DNA from: Escherichia sp. ESNIH1
GTDB lineage: Bacteria > Pseudomonadota > Gammaproteobacteria > Enterobacterales > Enterobacteriaceae
Reading direction: 5' to 3'
Assembly (NCBI GenBank): GCA_002918705.1
Contig: PQKR01000012.1
Location: forward strand, 30,570 to 94,569
Length of the DNA: 64,000 nucleotides
Position numbers and translations under genes: made by a program. The notes under the pieces are model-generated. The model saw only the letters and a list, made by a program, of their open reading frames with translations, was not told where the DNA came from and ran no database searches. Shown one piece after another: positions 57,427 through 64,000 of the stretch (its first letter is position 1; the number at the start of each line of letters is the position of its first letter).

Positions 57427-60213
57427 TTAGTGCGCGAGATCCCAGTTTTCACCACTGCCCACCTCCACCAGCAACGGAACATCCAGCTGGGTGCTGTTCT
57501 CCATCAGCTCATGGATCTTCTGGGAAACCTGCTCCACATCGTCTTTATGCACTTCAAACACCAGTTCATCGTGAACCTGCATAATCATACGCACGCGCGG
57601 CTGCTCCGCCTGTAGCCAGGCATCCACGGCGATCATTGCCCGCTTGATGATATCTGCCGCCGTGCCCTGCATCGGGGCGTTAATCGCAGCACGCTCAGCG
57701 CCAGCGCGGCGCGCAGCATTGCTGGATTTGATGTCCGGCAGATAGAGGCGACGTCCCTCTAACGTTTCAACGTAGCCCTGCTCTTTCGCCTGGGCACGGG
57801 TGCGCTCCATATACTCACGCACGCCTGGATAGCGCTCAAAGTAGAGATCCATGTAACGCTGCGACTCTTTGCGTGGGATGTTTAGCTGGCGCGACAGACC
57901 ATAAGCGCTCATGCCGTAGATCAGACCAAAGTTGATCGCCTTCGCGCTGCGGCGCTGATCGTTCGATACGCTCTCTAGCGGCATGCCAAATACCTCAGCC
58001 GCCGTGGCGCGGTGGATATCCTGACCCTCGGCAAAGGCGGAGAGCAGGCCTTTATCGCGCGACAGGTGCGCCATAATGCGTAGCTCGATCTGCGAGTAGT
58101 CCGCAGAGACAATGACGTAATCCTCCGGGGCGATAAACGCCTGGCGGATGCGTCGTCCCTCCTCGTTACGCACGGGGATATTCTGCAGGTTCGGATCGGT
58201 GGAGGAGAGCCGTCCTGTTGCGGTGACCGCCTGGTGGTAGGAGGTGTGAACGCGCCCGGTTTTAGGGTTGATCATCAGCGGCAGCTTATCGGTATAGGTC
58301 GATTTCAGCTTTGACAGCCCGCGATGCTCCAGAATGACCTTCGGCAGCGGATAGTCCAGCGCCAGCTCTTCCAGTACCTCTTCAGAGGTTGACGGTGCGC
58401 CGCCCGGCGTCTTCTTCAGCGGCTTAATGCCCTGCTTTTCAAACAGGATAACCTGCAGCTGTTTGGTTGAAGAGAGGTTAAACGCTTCGCCAGCGATCTC
58501 ATGGGCCTTTTTCTCCAGCTCGGCCAGACGCAGGGTGATCTCACCGGAGTGCTTGTGCAGTACCGCCGGATCGATCTTCACTCCGTTACGCTCGATGCGA
58601 GAGAGCACCGGCACCAGCGGCATCTCAATGTTCTGGAAAATATTCAGCGGGCCCGCATGCTTCTCCAGCTTTGGCCACATCTTAAGATGCAGCTGCAGGG
58701 TGACGTCAGCGTCTTCCGCCGCATAGTGCCCGGCCTCTTCCAGTGCAATCTGGTTAAAGGTCAGCTGGTTTTTACCTTTGCCAGCGATCTGCTCAAAGGT
58801 CACGGTCTGGTGCTTCAGCCAGCGATCGGAGAGGCTGTCCATATCATGACGTCCGGCAACGCTGTCGAGAATATAAGACTCGAGCATGGTGTCAAAAGCG
58901 ATGCCGCGCAGCTCAATGCCGTAGTTCTGTAAAATGCCGCGATCGAATTTCAGGTTCTGCCCCACCTTCAACGCTTTTTCATCTTCCAGAATCGGCTTTA
59001 ACAGCTCCAGAACCCGCTCGCGGGAGAGCTGCTCTGGCGCATCCAGGTAGTCGTGGGCAACCGGCACGTAGGCCGCCAGGCCCGGCTCCGTAGCAAACGA
59101 TAGCCCCACCAGCTGGGCGCTGACATTGTCCAGGCTATCCGTTTCGGTATCGAAGGCAAACACCGGCGCCTTTTTCAGCCGCGCAATCCACTCGTTCAGC
59201 GTCGGCTCATCAAGGACGGTGACATAGTGCTCTGCGGAGAGCGGCGTGGCTGGCTCATCATCTTCAACTTCAACGACCGGGGCGGCCTGTGGCTTCGCGG
59301 CCGGTTTTGCCCCTTTACCCTGCAGCCATGTCCCCGCTTCAACATCCGCCGTCCAGCGTTTGAATTCGTATCGTTTAAACAGGCTCAGCAGCTCATCTGC
59401 AGCAGGCTGCTGTACCGTCAGCTGTTCACAGGTGAGATCCAGCTCAACGTCGGTCTTGATGGTCGCCAGCTGATAGGAGAGACGGGCAACCTCTTTATTC
59501 TGCTCCAGCTTCGCCGCCATCGTTTTTGCGCCGCGGAAGCTGAGGCTGGCAATTTTATCGGACTCATTAAGCAGCGTTTCCAGACCGCCCAGCCCCTGTA
59601 GCAGCGCCTGCGCCGTTTTTTCACCCACGCCAGGCACGCCGGGGATGTTATCGGAGGAGTCACCCATCAGGGCAAGAAAATCGATGATCAGCTCAGGCGG
59701 CACGCCATATTTTGCGATCACCTCCTCCGGGCCGAGAATGGTGTTGGTCATGGTGTTAATCAGCGTCACGTTCGGCGTGACCAGCTGAGCCATATCTTTA
59801 TCACCGGTGCTGATGAGTACCGGGCGTCCCATTTTTTCGGCCTCGAGGGCTAGCGTACCGATAACATCATCCGCCTCAACGCCGGAAATGGCCATCAGCG
59901 GCAGGCCCATCGCTTTGACCATCGCATGCAGCGGCTCTATCTGCGAGCGCAGGTCATCAGGCATTGGCGGACGGTGGGATTTATAGTGCTCAAACAGTTC
60001 GTCACGGAAGGTCTTCCCTTTAGCATCGAACACCACCGCGGCATGCGTAGGCTGATACTGCAGGATCAAGCTTCTGAGCATGTTCAGCACCCCATACATT
60101 GCGCCGGTTGGCTCTCCCGCGCTATTGGTCAGCGGTGGGAACGCGTGATAAGCGCGATAGAGGTATGACGAGCCATCAACGAGGATTAGCGGGTTTTCTG
60201 GGATCTGAACCAT
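57427..60213 (-). CDS. polA: DNA polymerase I PolA
   Basis: The 928-residue enzyme of Okazaki-fragment processing and repair. The 5'-3' nuclease domain covers about 1-320 ([29 protein letters not shown]). The 3'-5' exonuclease covers about 325-515 (FDTETDSLD, with the catalytic Asp/Glu, and DADVTLQL). The polymerase domain covers 520-928, with motif [12 protein letters not shown] near residue 705, motif [15 protein letters not shown] near 754 and motif C VHDE near 881. The C-terminus is ENWDLAH. The length equals E. coli PolA. It is followed by spf; yihG and yihF, upstream neighbours in E. coli, are absent. Confidence 0.98.
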   Translation of the reverse strand: MVQIPENPLILVDGSSYLYRAYHAFPPLTNSAGEPTGAMYGVLNMLRSLILQYQPTHAAVVFDAKGKTFRDELFEHYKSHRPPMPDDLRSQIEPLHAMVKAMGLPLMAISGVEADDVIGTLALEAEKMGRPVLISTGDKDMAQLVTPNVTLINTMTNTILGPEEVIAKYGVPPELIIDFLALMGDSSDNIPGVPGVGEKTAQALLQGLGGLETLLNESDKIASLSFRGAKTMAAKLEQNKEVARLSYQLATIKTDVELDLTCEQLTVQQPAADELLSLFKRYEFKRWTADVEAGTWLQGKGAKPAAKPQAAPVVEVEDDEPATPLSAEHYVTVLDEPTLNEWIARLKKAPVFAFDTETDSLDNVSAQLVGLSFATEPGLAAYVPVAHDYLDAPEQLSRERVLELLKPILEDEKALKVGQNLKFDRGILQNYGIELRGIAFDTMLESYILDSVAGRHDMDSLSDRWLKHQTVTFEQIAGKGKNQLTFNQIALEEAGHYAAEDADVTLQLHLKMWPKLEKHAGPLNIFQNIEMPLVPVLSRIERNGVKIDPAVLHKHSGEITLRLAELEKKAHEIAGEAFNLSSTKQLQVILFEKQGIKPLKKTPGGAPSTSEEVLEELALDYPLPKVILEHRGLSKLKSTYTDKLPLMINPKTGRVHTSYHQAVTATGRLSSTDPNLQNIPVRNEEGRRIRQAFIAPEDYVIVSADYSQIELRIMAHLSRDKGLLSAFAEGQDIHRATAAEVFGMPLESVSNDQRRSAKAINFGLIYGMSAYGLSRQLNIPRKESQRYMDLYFERYPGVREYMERTRAQAKEQGYVETLEGRRLYLPDIKSSNAARRAGAERAAINAPMQGTAADIIKRAMIAVDAWLQAEQPRVRMIMQVHDELVFEVHKDDVEQVSQKIHELMENSTQLDVPLLVEVGSGENWDLAH

Positions 60214-60337
60214 GTTATCCGTGCCTGTTTAATAATTTATGGTTAAAGGATGCCACATACCGGACGAAAACTTGAGTTTTTCGCGGTAATTCGTGGAAAA
60301 GATTTCCGGATCGTCGCGATCGTTCGCATTATTATCC

Positions 60338-60346
60338 TGTGGATAA
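60338..60346 (-). promoter_or_regulatory. Perfect DnaA box upstream of polA
   Basis: TGTGGATAA is the exact complement of the strong DnaA box TTATCCACA. A one-mismatch box (TGTGGATAT, 60480-60488) lies 142 bp away. Both lie in the 412-bp polA upstream region, which holds no convincing gene. Whether DnaA binds there is untested. Confidence 0.5.
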
Positions 60347-60436
60347 CTTTGTGCATGCTTTTTTGCTGAAGAAATAATAGACCATGTAAAATTGGCGGGG
60401 TTGTTTATTTTTCTTTTAATATTATAGAGATATAAA

Positions 60437-60452
60437 AAGGATCGCGATCCTT
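60437..60452. repeat. Perfect 16-bp palindrome with two GATC sites
   Basis: AAGGATCGCGATCCTT is fully self-complementary and contains two Dam sites. It lies 224 bp upstream of polA, directly after an AT-rich stretch with TATAGAGATATAAAA. A related GATCGTCGCGATC lies at 60309-60321. Function is unknown; it could be an operator. Confidence 0.55.
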
Positions 60453-60595
60453 ATGTCCGTTAAGCGGCAGTTTACTCCATGTGGATATAAGCTTTTGCCC
60501 ATGCGTTTGATTGGTATGGCGAGCCGTCAGTTAACCTTAATTCGTCCTGCGGGCTGTTTTTGAACAACATCAATATGTCGTACTACAGAAAGGGT

Positions 60596-60621
60596 AAAAA
60601 AGCCGGTCATTGACCGGCTTT
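60596..60621 (-). terminator. Terminator after dsbA
   Basis: GCCGGTC/GACCGGC (60602-60608 and 60612-60618) with a 3-base loop is preceded by an A6 run on the plus strand, giving U6 on the leftward transcript. It ends the srkA-dsbA unit before polA. Confidence 0.88.
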
Positions 60622-60625
60622 ATGA

Positions 60626-61249
60626 TTACTTCTGGCCAACCAGATATTTTACCGTTGCAGCATACTGCTGGACGAAAACGTCCATGCTGCTGGTATCCAT
60701 CCCCTGCGGGTTAATCTGATACTTGCCGTTGACAAACATGGCTGGAACGCCCTGCAGCTGCAGATCGGCAGCCGCTTTCTCCTGCTGGGCAACCAGAGAT
60801 TTCACCACAAAGCTGTTCCACGCGGCATCGTAGTCTTCGCCTTTAATACCCGCATCAACAAATACCTTACGGATATCGGCTACGGAGGTGACGGTCTGGG
60901 TTTTCTGCACCGCTTCAAACATCGGAGCGGTGATCTTATCTTCTACACCCAGCGCCATCGCGACAGCCCAGGCCTGAGTCAGATCTTTACCCAAGGGACC
61001 CAGAAACTCGACGTGGTATTTCGTCATTTTAGTGCCTTCCGGCAGCTGCTGTTTCACCGTATCAGAAACGTGCCATACACGTTCAAAATCGTAGCAGTGC
61101 GGGCAGTAGAAGGAGAAGAACTCCAGCACCTGCGGCTCTCCCACCGCCGGTTTATCAAGGGCGATGTACTGTTTTCCTTCGGTAAACTGAGCCGCAGACG
61201 CGCTAAATGCCAGAATGAGACCTGCCAGCGCCAGCCAAATTTTCTTCAT
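60626..61249 (-). CDS. dsbA: Periplasmic disulfide oxidoreductase DsbA
   Basis: The 207-residue precursor has a signal peptide ([19 protein letters not shown], cleavage before AQFTEGKQY). The thioredoxin-fold active site CPHC lies in [10 protein letters not shown], near precursor residues 49-52, and the cis-proline loop is in GVPAMFVNG. It introduces disulfides into exported proteins and is reoxidised by DsbB. It is 27 bp downstream of srkA and probably co-transcribed. In E. coli that unit is activated by CpxR, whose genes are in this window. Confidence 0.98.
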   Translation of the reverse strand: MKKIWLALAGLILAFSASAAQFTEGKQYIALDKPAVGEPQVLEFFSFYCPHCYDFERVWHVSDTVKQQLPEGTKMTKYHVEFLGPLGKDLTQAWAVAMALGVEDKITAPMFEAVQKTQTVTSVADIRKVFVDAGIKGEDYDAAWNSFVVKSLVAQQEKAAADLQLQGVPAMFVNGKYQINPQGMDTSSMDVFVQQYAATVKYLVGQK

Positions 61250-61276
61250 GGTTAATACTCTCCTGAAAGTGTCAAA

Positions 61277-62263
61277 TTAATACATCGGCGTAAGTTGCAG
61301 AGGCGGTTCTTGCAGAACCTTAACCTGCTCAATAAAAGTCAGAGTTTGCCTGTGCCAATAGTCTTCCCCGGTAAGCCACGGGAAATTTTTGGGGAATGCG
61401 GGATCGTCCCAGCGGCGGATCAGCCATGCCAGATAATAGACCATACGCATGGCGCGTAAAGGTTCGATGAGCGCGATTTCATTAGTATTGAACTCGCTAA
61501 ACTCTTCATAGGCCTCAATAATCGTCTCAAGCTGCATACGCCGCTCGGCTTTGTCGCCGTTGAGCAGCATCCACAGATCCTGAACCGCAGGGCCGTTACG
61601 CGCATCGTCGAGATCGACAAACAGTGGCCCGTCACGCCAGAGAATGTTCCCGGCATGACAATCGCCATGAAGGCGCAGCAGATCGAAACGCGTATGCCAT
61701 TGCGCCATTACCGCCTCGATAAGGGAATCCGTGGCGTTAAGAAACGCTGCTTTCAGACCAGAGGGAATAAGCGCCGACTGTTCGAAGAGTTTACGAGGCT
61801 CAATCAGGTACTCATCGACGTCAATAGAGGGGCGGTGGGTGAAGACTTTTTTACGCCCGGTTTGATGCAGGCGGCCAAGATAGCGCGCAACCCACTCCAT
61901 CTGATCCAGATTATCGGCTTCGAACTGACGACCGCCGAGGCTGGGGAATATGGCGTAGCAGTATCCCTGATGGGTCAGCAGCGTCTGGCCGTTAAATTCA
62001 AGCGGGGCCGCAACCGGAACCTCATCGTTCATCAGCTCATGGGCGAACTGGTGCTCTTCGCTGATTTGCGCTGCCGACCAGCGCTGCGGACGATAGAATT
62101 TCACCACGTAACGGCGGCGATCTTCATCCTGAAATTGATAGACACGGTTTTCGTAGCTGTTGAGCGGGGTAAGGCCGGAATCCACCCGGATCCCCTGTTC
62201 AAACAGCGCATCCATGATGGTATCCGGGTGTAGCGTCTGGAAAGTAAAAGCGTTGTCGTTCAT
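61277..62263 (-). CDS. srkA: Stress response kinase SrkA (YihE)
   Basis: A 328-residue aminoglycoside-phosphotransferase/choline-kinase-like Ser/Thr kinase that protects against programmed death under stress and is Cpx-regulated in E. coli. The catalytic segment is LHGDCHAGNILWRDG (near residues 198-212). The metal-binding Asp lies in FVDLDDA near 215-221. The N-terminal lobe has YVVKFYRP (ATP-binding lysine near 55). Its length is the same as the E. coli protein. yihD lies 76 bp upstream. Confidence 0.95.
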   Translation of the reverse strand: MNDNAFTFQTLHPDTIMDALFEQGIRVDSGLTPLNSYENRVYQFQDEDRRRYVVKFYRPQRWSAAQISEEHQFAHELMNDEVPVAAPLEFNGQTLLTHQGYCYAIFPSLGGRQFEADNLDQMEWVARYLGRLHQTGRKKVFTHRPSIDVDEYLIEPRKLFEQSALIPSGLKAAFLNATDSLIEAVMAQWHTRFDLLRLHGDCHAGNILWRDGPLFVDLDDARNGPAVQDLWMLLNGDKAERRMQLETIIEAYEEFSEFNTNEIALIEPLRAMRMVYYLAWLIRRWDDPAFPKNFPWLTGEDYWHRQTLTFIEQVKVLQEPPLQLTPMY

Positions 62264-62339
62264 CCCATCATCCGGAAAATACTACGAATAGTTCAGGATA
62301 TCATTTCGTAGCGTTTTCCGTTGCACCACTTACAACCTT

Positions 62340-62609
62340 TTACTCTTTAATTACGCCCCGGGCGCGCAGCAGGGCTGTTTTGAAATCTTCTTCGTAATCT
62401 TTCTGAATACCAGGAATAACAGCATCCTTTGCTGCGTCGCGCATTTTAAGGTGATAGATCAGGATGTCGTCAGAAAGATCGGTTAACTCACCATCATAGC
62501 CTGACTCCTGCGCCAGTTTTTGCAAAAATTGCATCAGGTTAAGCTCGGGCTCCTTTTGCCAGGCGGGCTGGAGGAGTTCAATAACTTCGTTCAGACGTTT
62601 ACATTTCAT
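62340..62609 (-). CDS. yihD: DUF1040 family protein YihD
   Basis: An 89-residue soluble protein nearly identical in type to E. coli YihD, which has no established function. It contains [20 protein letters not shown] (cut at residues 6-25) and ends with [15 protein letters not shown]. The composition is helical and charged, with no membrane segment. It is divergent from mobA by 67 bp and upstream of srkA. Confidence 0.92.
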   Translation of the reverse strand: MKCKRLNEVIELLQPAWQKEPELNLMQFLQKLAQESGYDGELTDLSDDILIYHLKMRDAAKDAVIPGIQKDYEEDFKTALLRARGVIKE

Positions 62610-62676
62610 GGCCAGTGCTCCTTACTCTTGAGAGAGACACGTTAGCAGGGTCAAACCCACAATAAAAGAGGCGATA

Positions 62677-63264
62677 TTGGTGAAGAGTGGACTAGACATT
62701 ACGGGTGTCGTACTGGCTGGCGGCAGAGCGTCGCGTATGGGTGGGGAAGACAAAGGATTATTGCTGCTCAACGGCATTCCGCTTTGGCAGCATGTTGCAA
62801 GCAGGCTGGCTACGCAGGTAGACCATGTTGTATTAAGCGCTAACCGCAACCTTGATCGCTATAGGGCAAGCGGTCTGATGGTCATTGAAGATACGCTGGA
62901 TAACTTCCCCGGTCCGTTAGCCGGTATGCTGGCCGTTATGCAACAGACCGCTGCCGACTGGTTCCTGTTTTGTCCGTGCGATACCCCAGGCATACCGTCC
63001 GATTTGGCATCGCGGTTGGCTTCTGAACGTAGGGATGCGCCGGTAGTATGGGTGTCCGACGGTGAGCGCGATCATCCCACCGTTGCACTGGTTCATCGTC
63101 AGGTGATACCACAGCTTACGACTTATCTGGCATCCGGCGAGCGGCGGGTAATGGTGTTTATGCGCCAGGCGGGAGGCCATGCCGTGGACTTTAGTGATTG
63201 CGGGTCGGCGTTTATTAATATCAATACGCCGGACGATCTCACCGGCAGGCAGGAGAAAAAATGA
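62677..63264 (+). CDS. mobA: Molybdenum cofactor guanylyltransferase MobA
   Basis: A 195-residue nucleotidyltransferase that links GMP to molybdopterin to form the bis-MGD cofactor. The GTP-binding [15 protein letters not shown] is near residues 13-27, and [10 protein letters not shown] near 97-106 holds the catalytic Asp. FSD and [10 protein letters not shown] mark the C-terminus. The start is TTG at 62677 or GTG at 62680; GAGG at 62668-62671 gives 5 or 8 bp spacing, so the GTG is equally likely. The end overlaps mobB by ATGA. FdoG encoded at 38.8 kb needs this cofactor. Confidence 0.95.
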   Translation: MVKSGLDITGVVLAGGRASRMGGEDKGLLLLNGIPLWQHVASRLATQVDHVVLSANRNLDRYRASGLMVIEDTLDNFPGPLAGMLAVMQQTAADWFLFCPCDTPGIPSDLASRLASERRDAPVVWVSDGERDHPTVALVHRQVIPQLTTYLASGERRVMVFMRQAGGHAVDFSDCGSAFININTPDDLTGRQEKK

Positions 63265-63773
63265 AGCCGATCCTCGCGATAGCCGCATGGAGTGGTACAG
63301 GGAAAACCACGCTGCTTAAGCAGCTGATCCCCGCTCTCTGTGAACGGGGCATCCGTCCCGGCCTGATTAAGCATACGCATCATAATATGGATGTCGATAA
63401 GCCCGGCAAGGATAGCTATGAGTTACGCAAGGCGGGTGCGGCGCAAACCCTCGTCGCCAGCCAGCAGCGGTGGGCCCTGATGACCGAGACGCCGGATGAG
63501 GCGCCGTTAGACTTAACGTTTCTGGCCAGCAGAATGGATCACACGAAATTAGATCTGGTGCTGGTAGAGGGCTTCAAGCATGAGCCGGTGGCGAAAATTC
63601 TGCTGTTTCGGGCAGATACCGGGCATCGGCTGGAAGAGCTGGAGATCGATGACAATGTGATTGCGATTGCCAGTGATGTCGCGATCGACGCTGCCGTTCC
63701 GGTGCTGGATTTGAATGATGTGGCTGGGATAGCTGATTTTATAGAGCTGTGGTTAAAGCGACAGAGTCATTAA
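63261..63773 (+). CDS. mobB: Molybdopterin-guanine dinucleotide biosynthesis adapter MobB
   Basis: A 170-residue P-loop protein that binds GTP and MobA and assists, but is not essential for, MGD formation. Walker A SGTGKTTL is near residues 10-17, followed by [10 protein letters not shown] near 37-46 and LVEGFKHEP near 101-109. It is translationally coupled to mobA. A REP-like palindrome and the rRNA terminator lie between it and the 5S gene, the rrnA context of E. coli. Confidence 0.96.
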   Translation: MKPILAIAAWSGTGKTTLLKQLIPALCERGIRPGLIKHTHHNMDVDKPGKDSYELRKAGAAQTLVASQQRWALMTETPDEAPLDLTFLASRMDHTKLDLVLVEGFKHEPVAKILLFRADTGHRLEELEIDDNVIAIASDVAIDAAVPVLDLNDVAGIADFIELWLKRQSH

Positions 63774-63792
63774 GGCAGGATAGGTAGCGTTT

Positions 63793-63822
63793 GTAGGCCC
63801 GGTAAGCGCAGCGCCACCGGGC
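63793..63822. repeat. REP-like palindrome
   Basis: GTAGGCCCGGTAAGC...GCGCCACCGGGC sits between mobB and the rRNA terminator. It is nearly identical to the copy at 44393. Confidence 0.82.
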
Positions 63823-63840
63823 GTGGGTCTGCCGCAACGC

Positions 63841-63868
63841 AAAAAGGCCATCCTGACGGATGGCCTTC
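63841..63868 (-). terminator. rRNA operon terminator
   Basis: GGCCATCC/GGATGGCC (63846-63853 and 63858-63865) forms an 8-bp stem with a 4-base loop. A5 on the plus strand gives U5 on the leftward transcript, 12 bp past the 5S 3' end. It is the same hairpin type as at the ends of E. coli rRNA operons. Confidence 0.88.
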
Positions 63869-63879
63869 TGCTTTGTTTG

Positions 63880-63999
63880 ATGCCTGGCAGTTCCCTACTC
63901 TCGCATGGGGAGACCCCACACTACCATCGGCGCTACGGCGTTTCACTTCTGAGTTCGGCATGGGGTCAGGTGGGACCACCGCGCTAGTGCCGCCAGGCA
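63880..63999 (-). rRNA. rrf: 5S ribosomal RNA
   Basis: The minus strand gives a complete 120-nt 5S rRNA from TGCCTGGCGGC to CTGCCAGGCAT. It matches the E. coli sequence except for at least one change near the 5' end (GGCACTAGCGC instead of GGCAGTAGCGC). Position after mobB corresponds to rrfA of E. coli. The 23S gene would lie beyond the right edge. Confidence 0.96.
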
Positions 64000-64000
64000 A

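Noticed and set aside
60214..60600. A second replication origin
   Set aside because: One perfect and one near DnaA box plus GATC sites are too few for an oriC-like unit, and the chromosomal origin in this family lies elsewhere; kept only as a possible regulatory region.

Overview
The window is chromosomal DNA of an enterobacterium close to Enterobacter, Leclercia or Lelliottia. Most proteins are near-identical in length and sequence to Escherichia coli K-12 products as I remember them. Gene order follows the E. coli hslV to rrnA segment, and CpxR boxes, NtrC sites, CsrC and Spot 42 are all recognisable. No database search was possible, so genus-level placement is inference.

Layout. 1-10.3 kb: the end of hslV, hslU, menA, rraA, zapB, the glycerol operon glpF-glpK-glpX, fpr, yiiR, yiiQ and tpiA. 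10.3-19.3 kb: an SLC13-type permease in place of E. coli cdh, then sbp, pfkA, fieF, the Cpx envelope-stress module (cpxP divergent from cpxR-cpxA), yiiM and sodA. 19.3-31.2 kb: an enlarged rhamnose locus with rhaR and rhaS divergent from rhaB-rhaA-rhaD, followed by a four-gene sugar ABC importer, an iron-type alcohol dehydrogenase and rhaM. The symporter rhaT, found between sodA and rhaR in E. coli, is absent. 31.2-37.7 kb: accessory DNA with an alpha-galactoside cassette (LacY-type permease, GH36 alpha-galactosidase, LacI-type repressor with two 18-bp operators), an XRE-cupin regulator divergent from an AzlC-AzlD exporter pair, and a small DUF1471 protein.

37.8-44.4 kb: fdhD and the selenocysteine-containing formate dehydrogenase-O operon fdoG-fdoH-fdoI-fdhE. 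44.4-49.4 kb: fabY (yiiD), dtd, yihY and yihX as one overlapping leftward unit, then bipA; the E. coli yih sulfoquinovose cluster is missing between yihX and bipA. 49.4-53.8 kb: the nitrogen regulon core glnA-glnL-glnG with its sigma-54 promoter and NtrC sites. 53.8-60.2 kb: hemN, an unannotated 57-codon membrane-type ORF, yihI, sRNA CsrC, engB, sRNA Spot 42 and polA. 60.2-64 kb: a 412-bp AT-rich gap where E. coli has yihG and yihF, then dsbA, srkA, yihD, mobA-mobB and a 5S rRNA gene that ends a leftward rRNA operon.

Functional links. Rhamnose uptake, mutarotation, isomerisation, phosphorylation, aldol cleavage and probable lactaldehyde reduction are encoded in one stretch. MobA and MobB make the bis-MGD cofactor used by FdoG, and FdhD and FdhE mature that enzyme. 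DsbA and SrkA lie in the Cpx stress network, whose regulators are also in the window. REP-like palindromes sit at many operon ends, and two lie inside the rhamnose unit. I saw no insertion sequence, prophage, integrase, tRNA or CRISPR array. The most unusual features are the rebuilt rhamnose locus, the accessory island beside it, the small ORF before hemN, and the polA upstream region.
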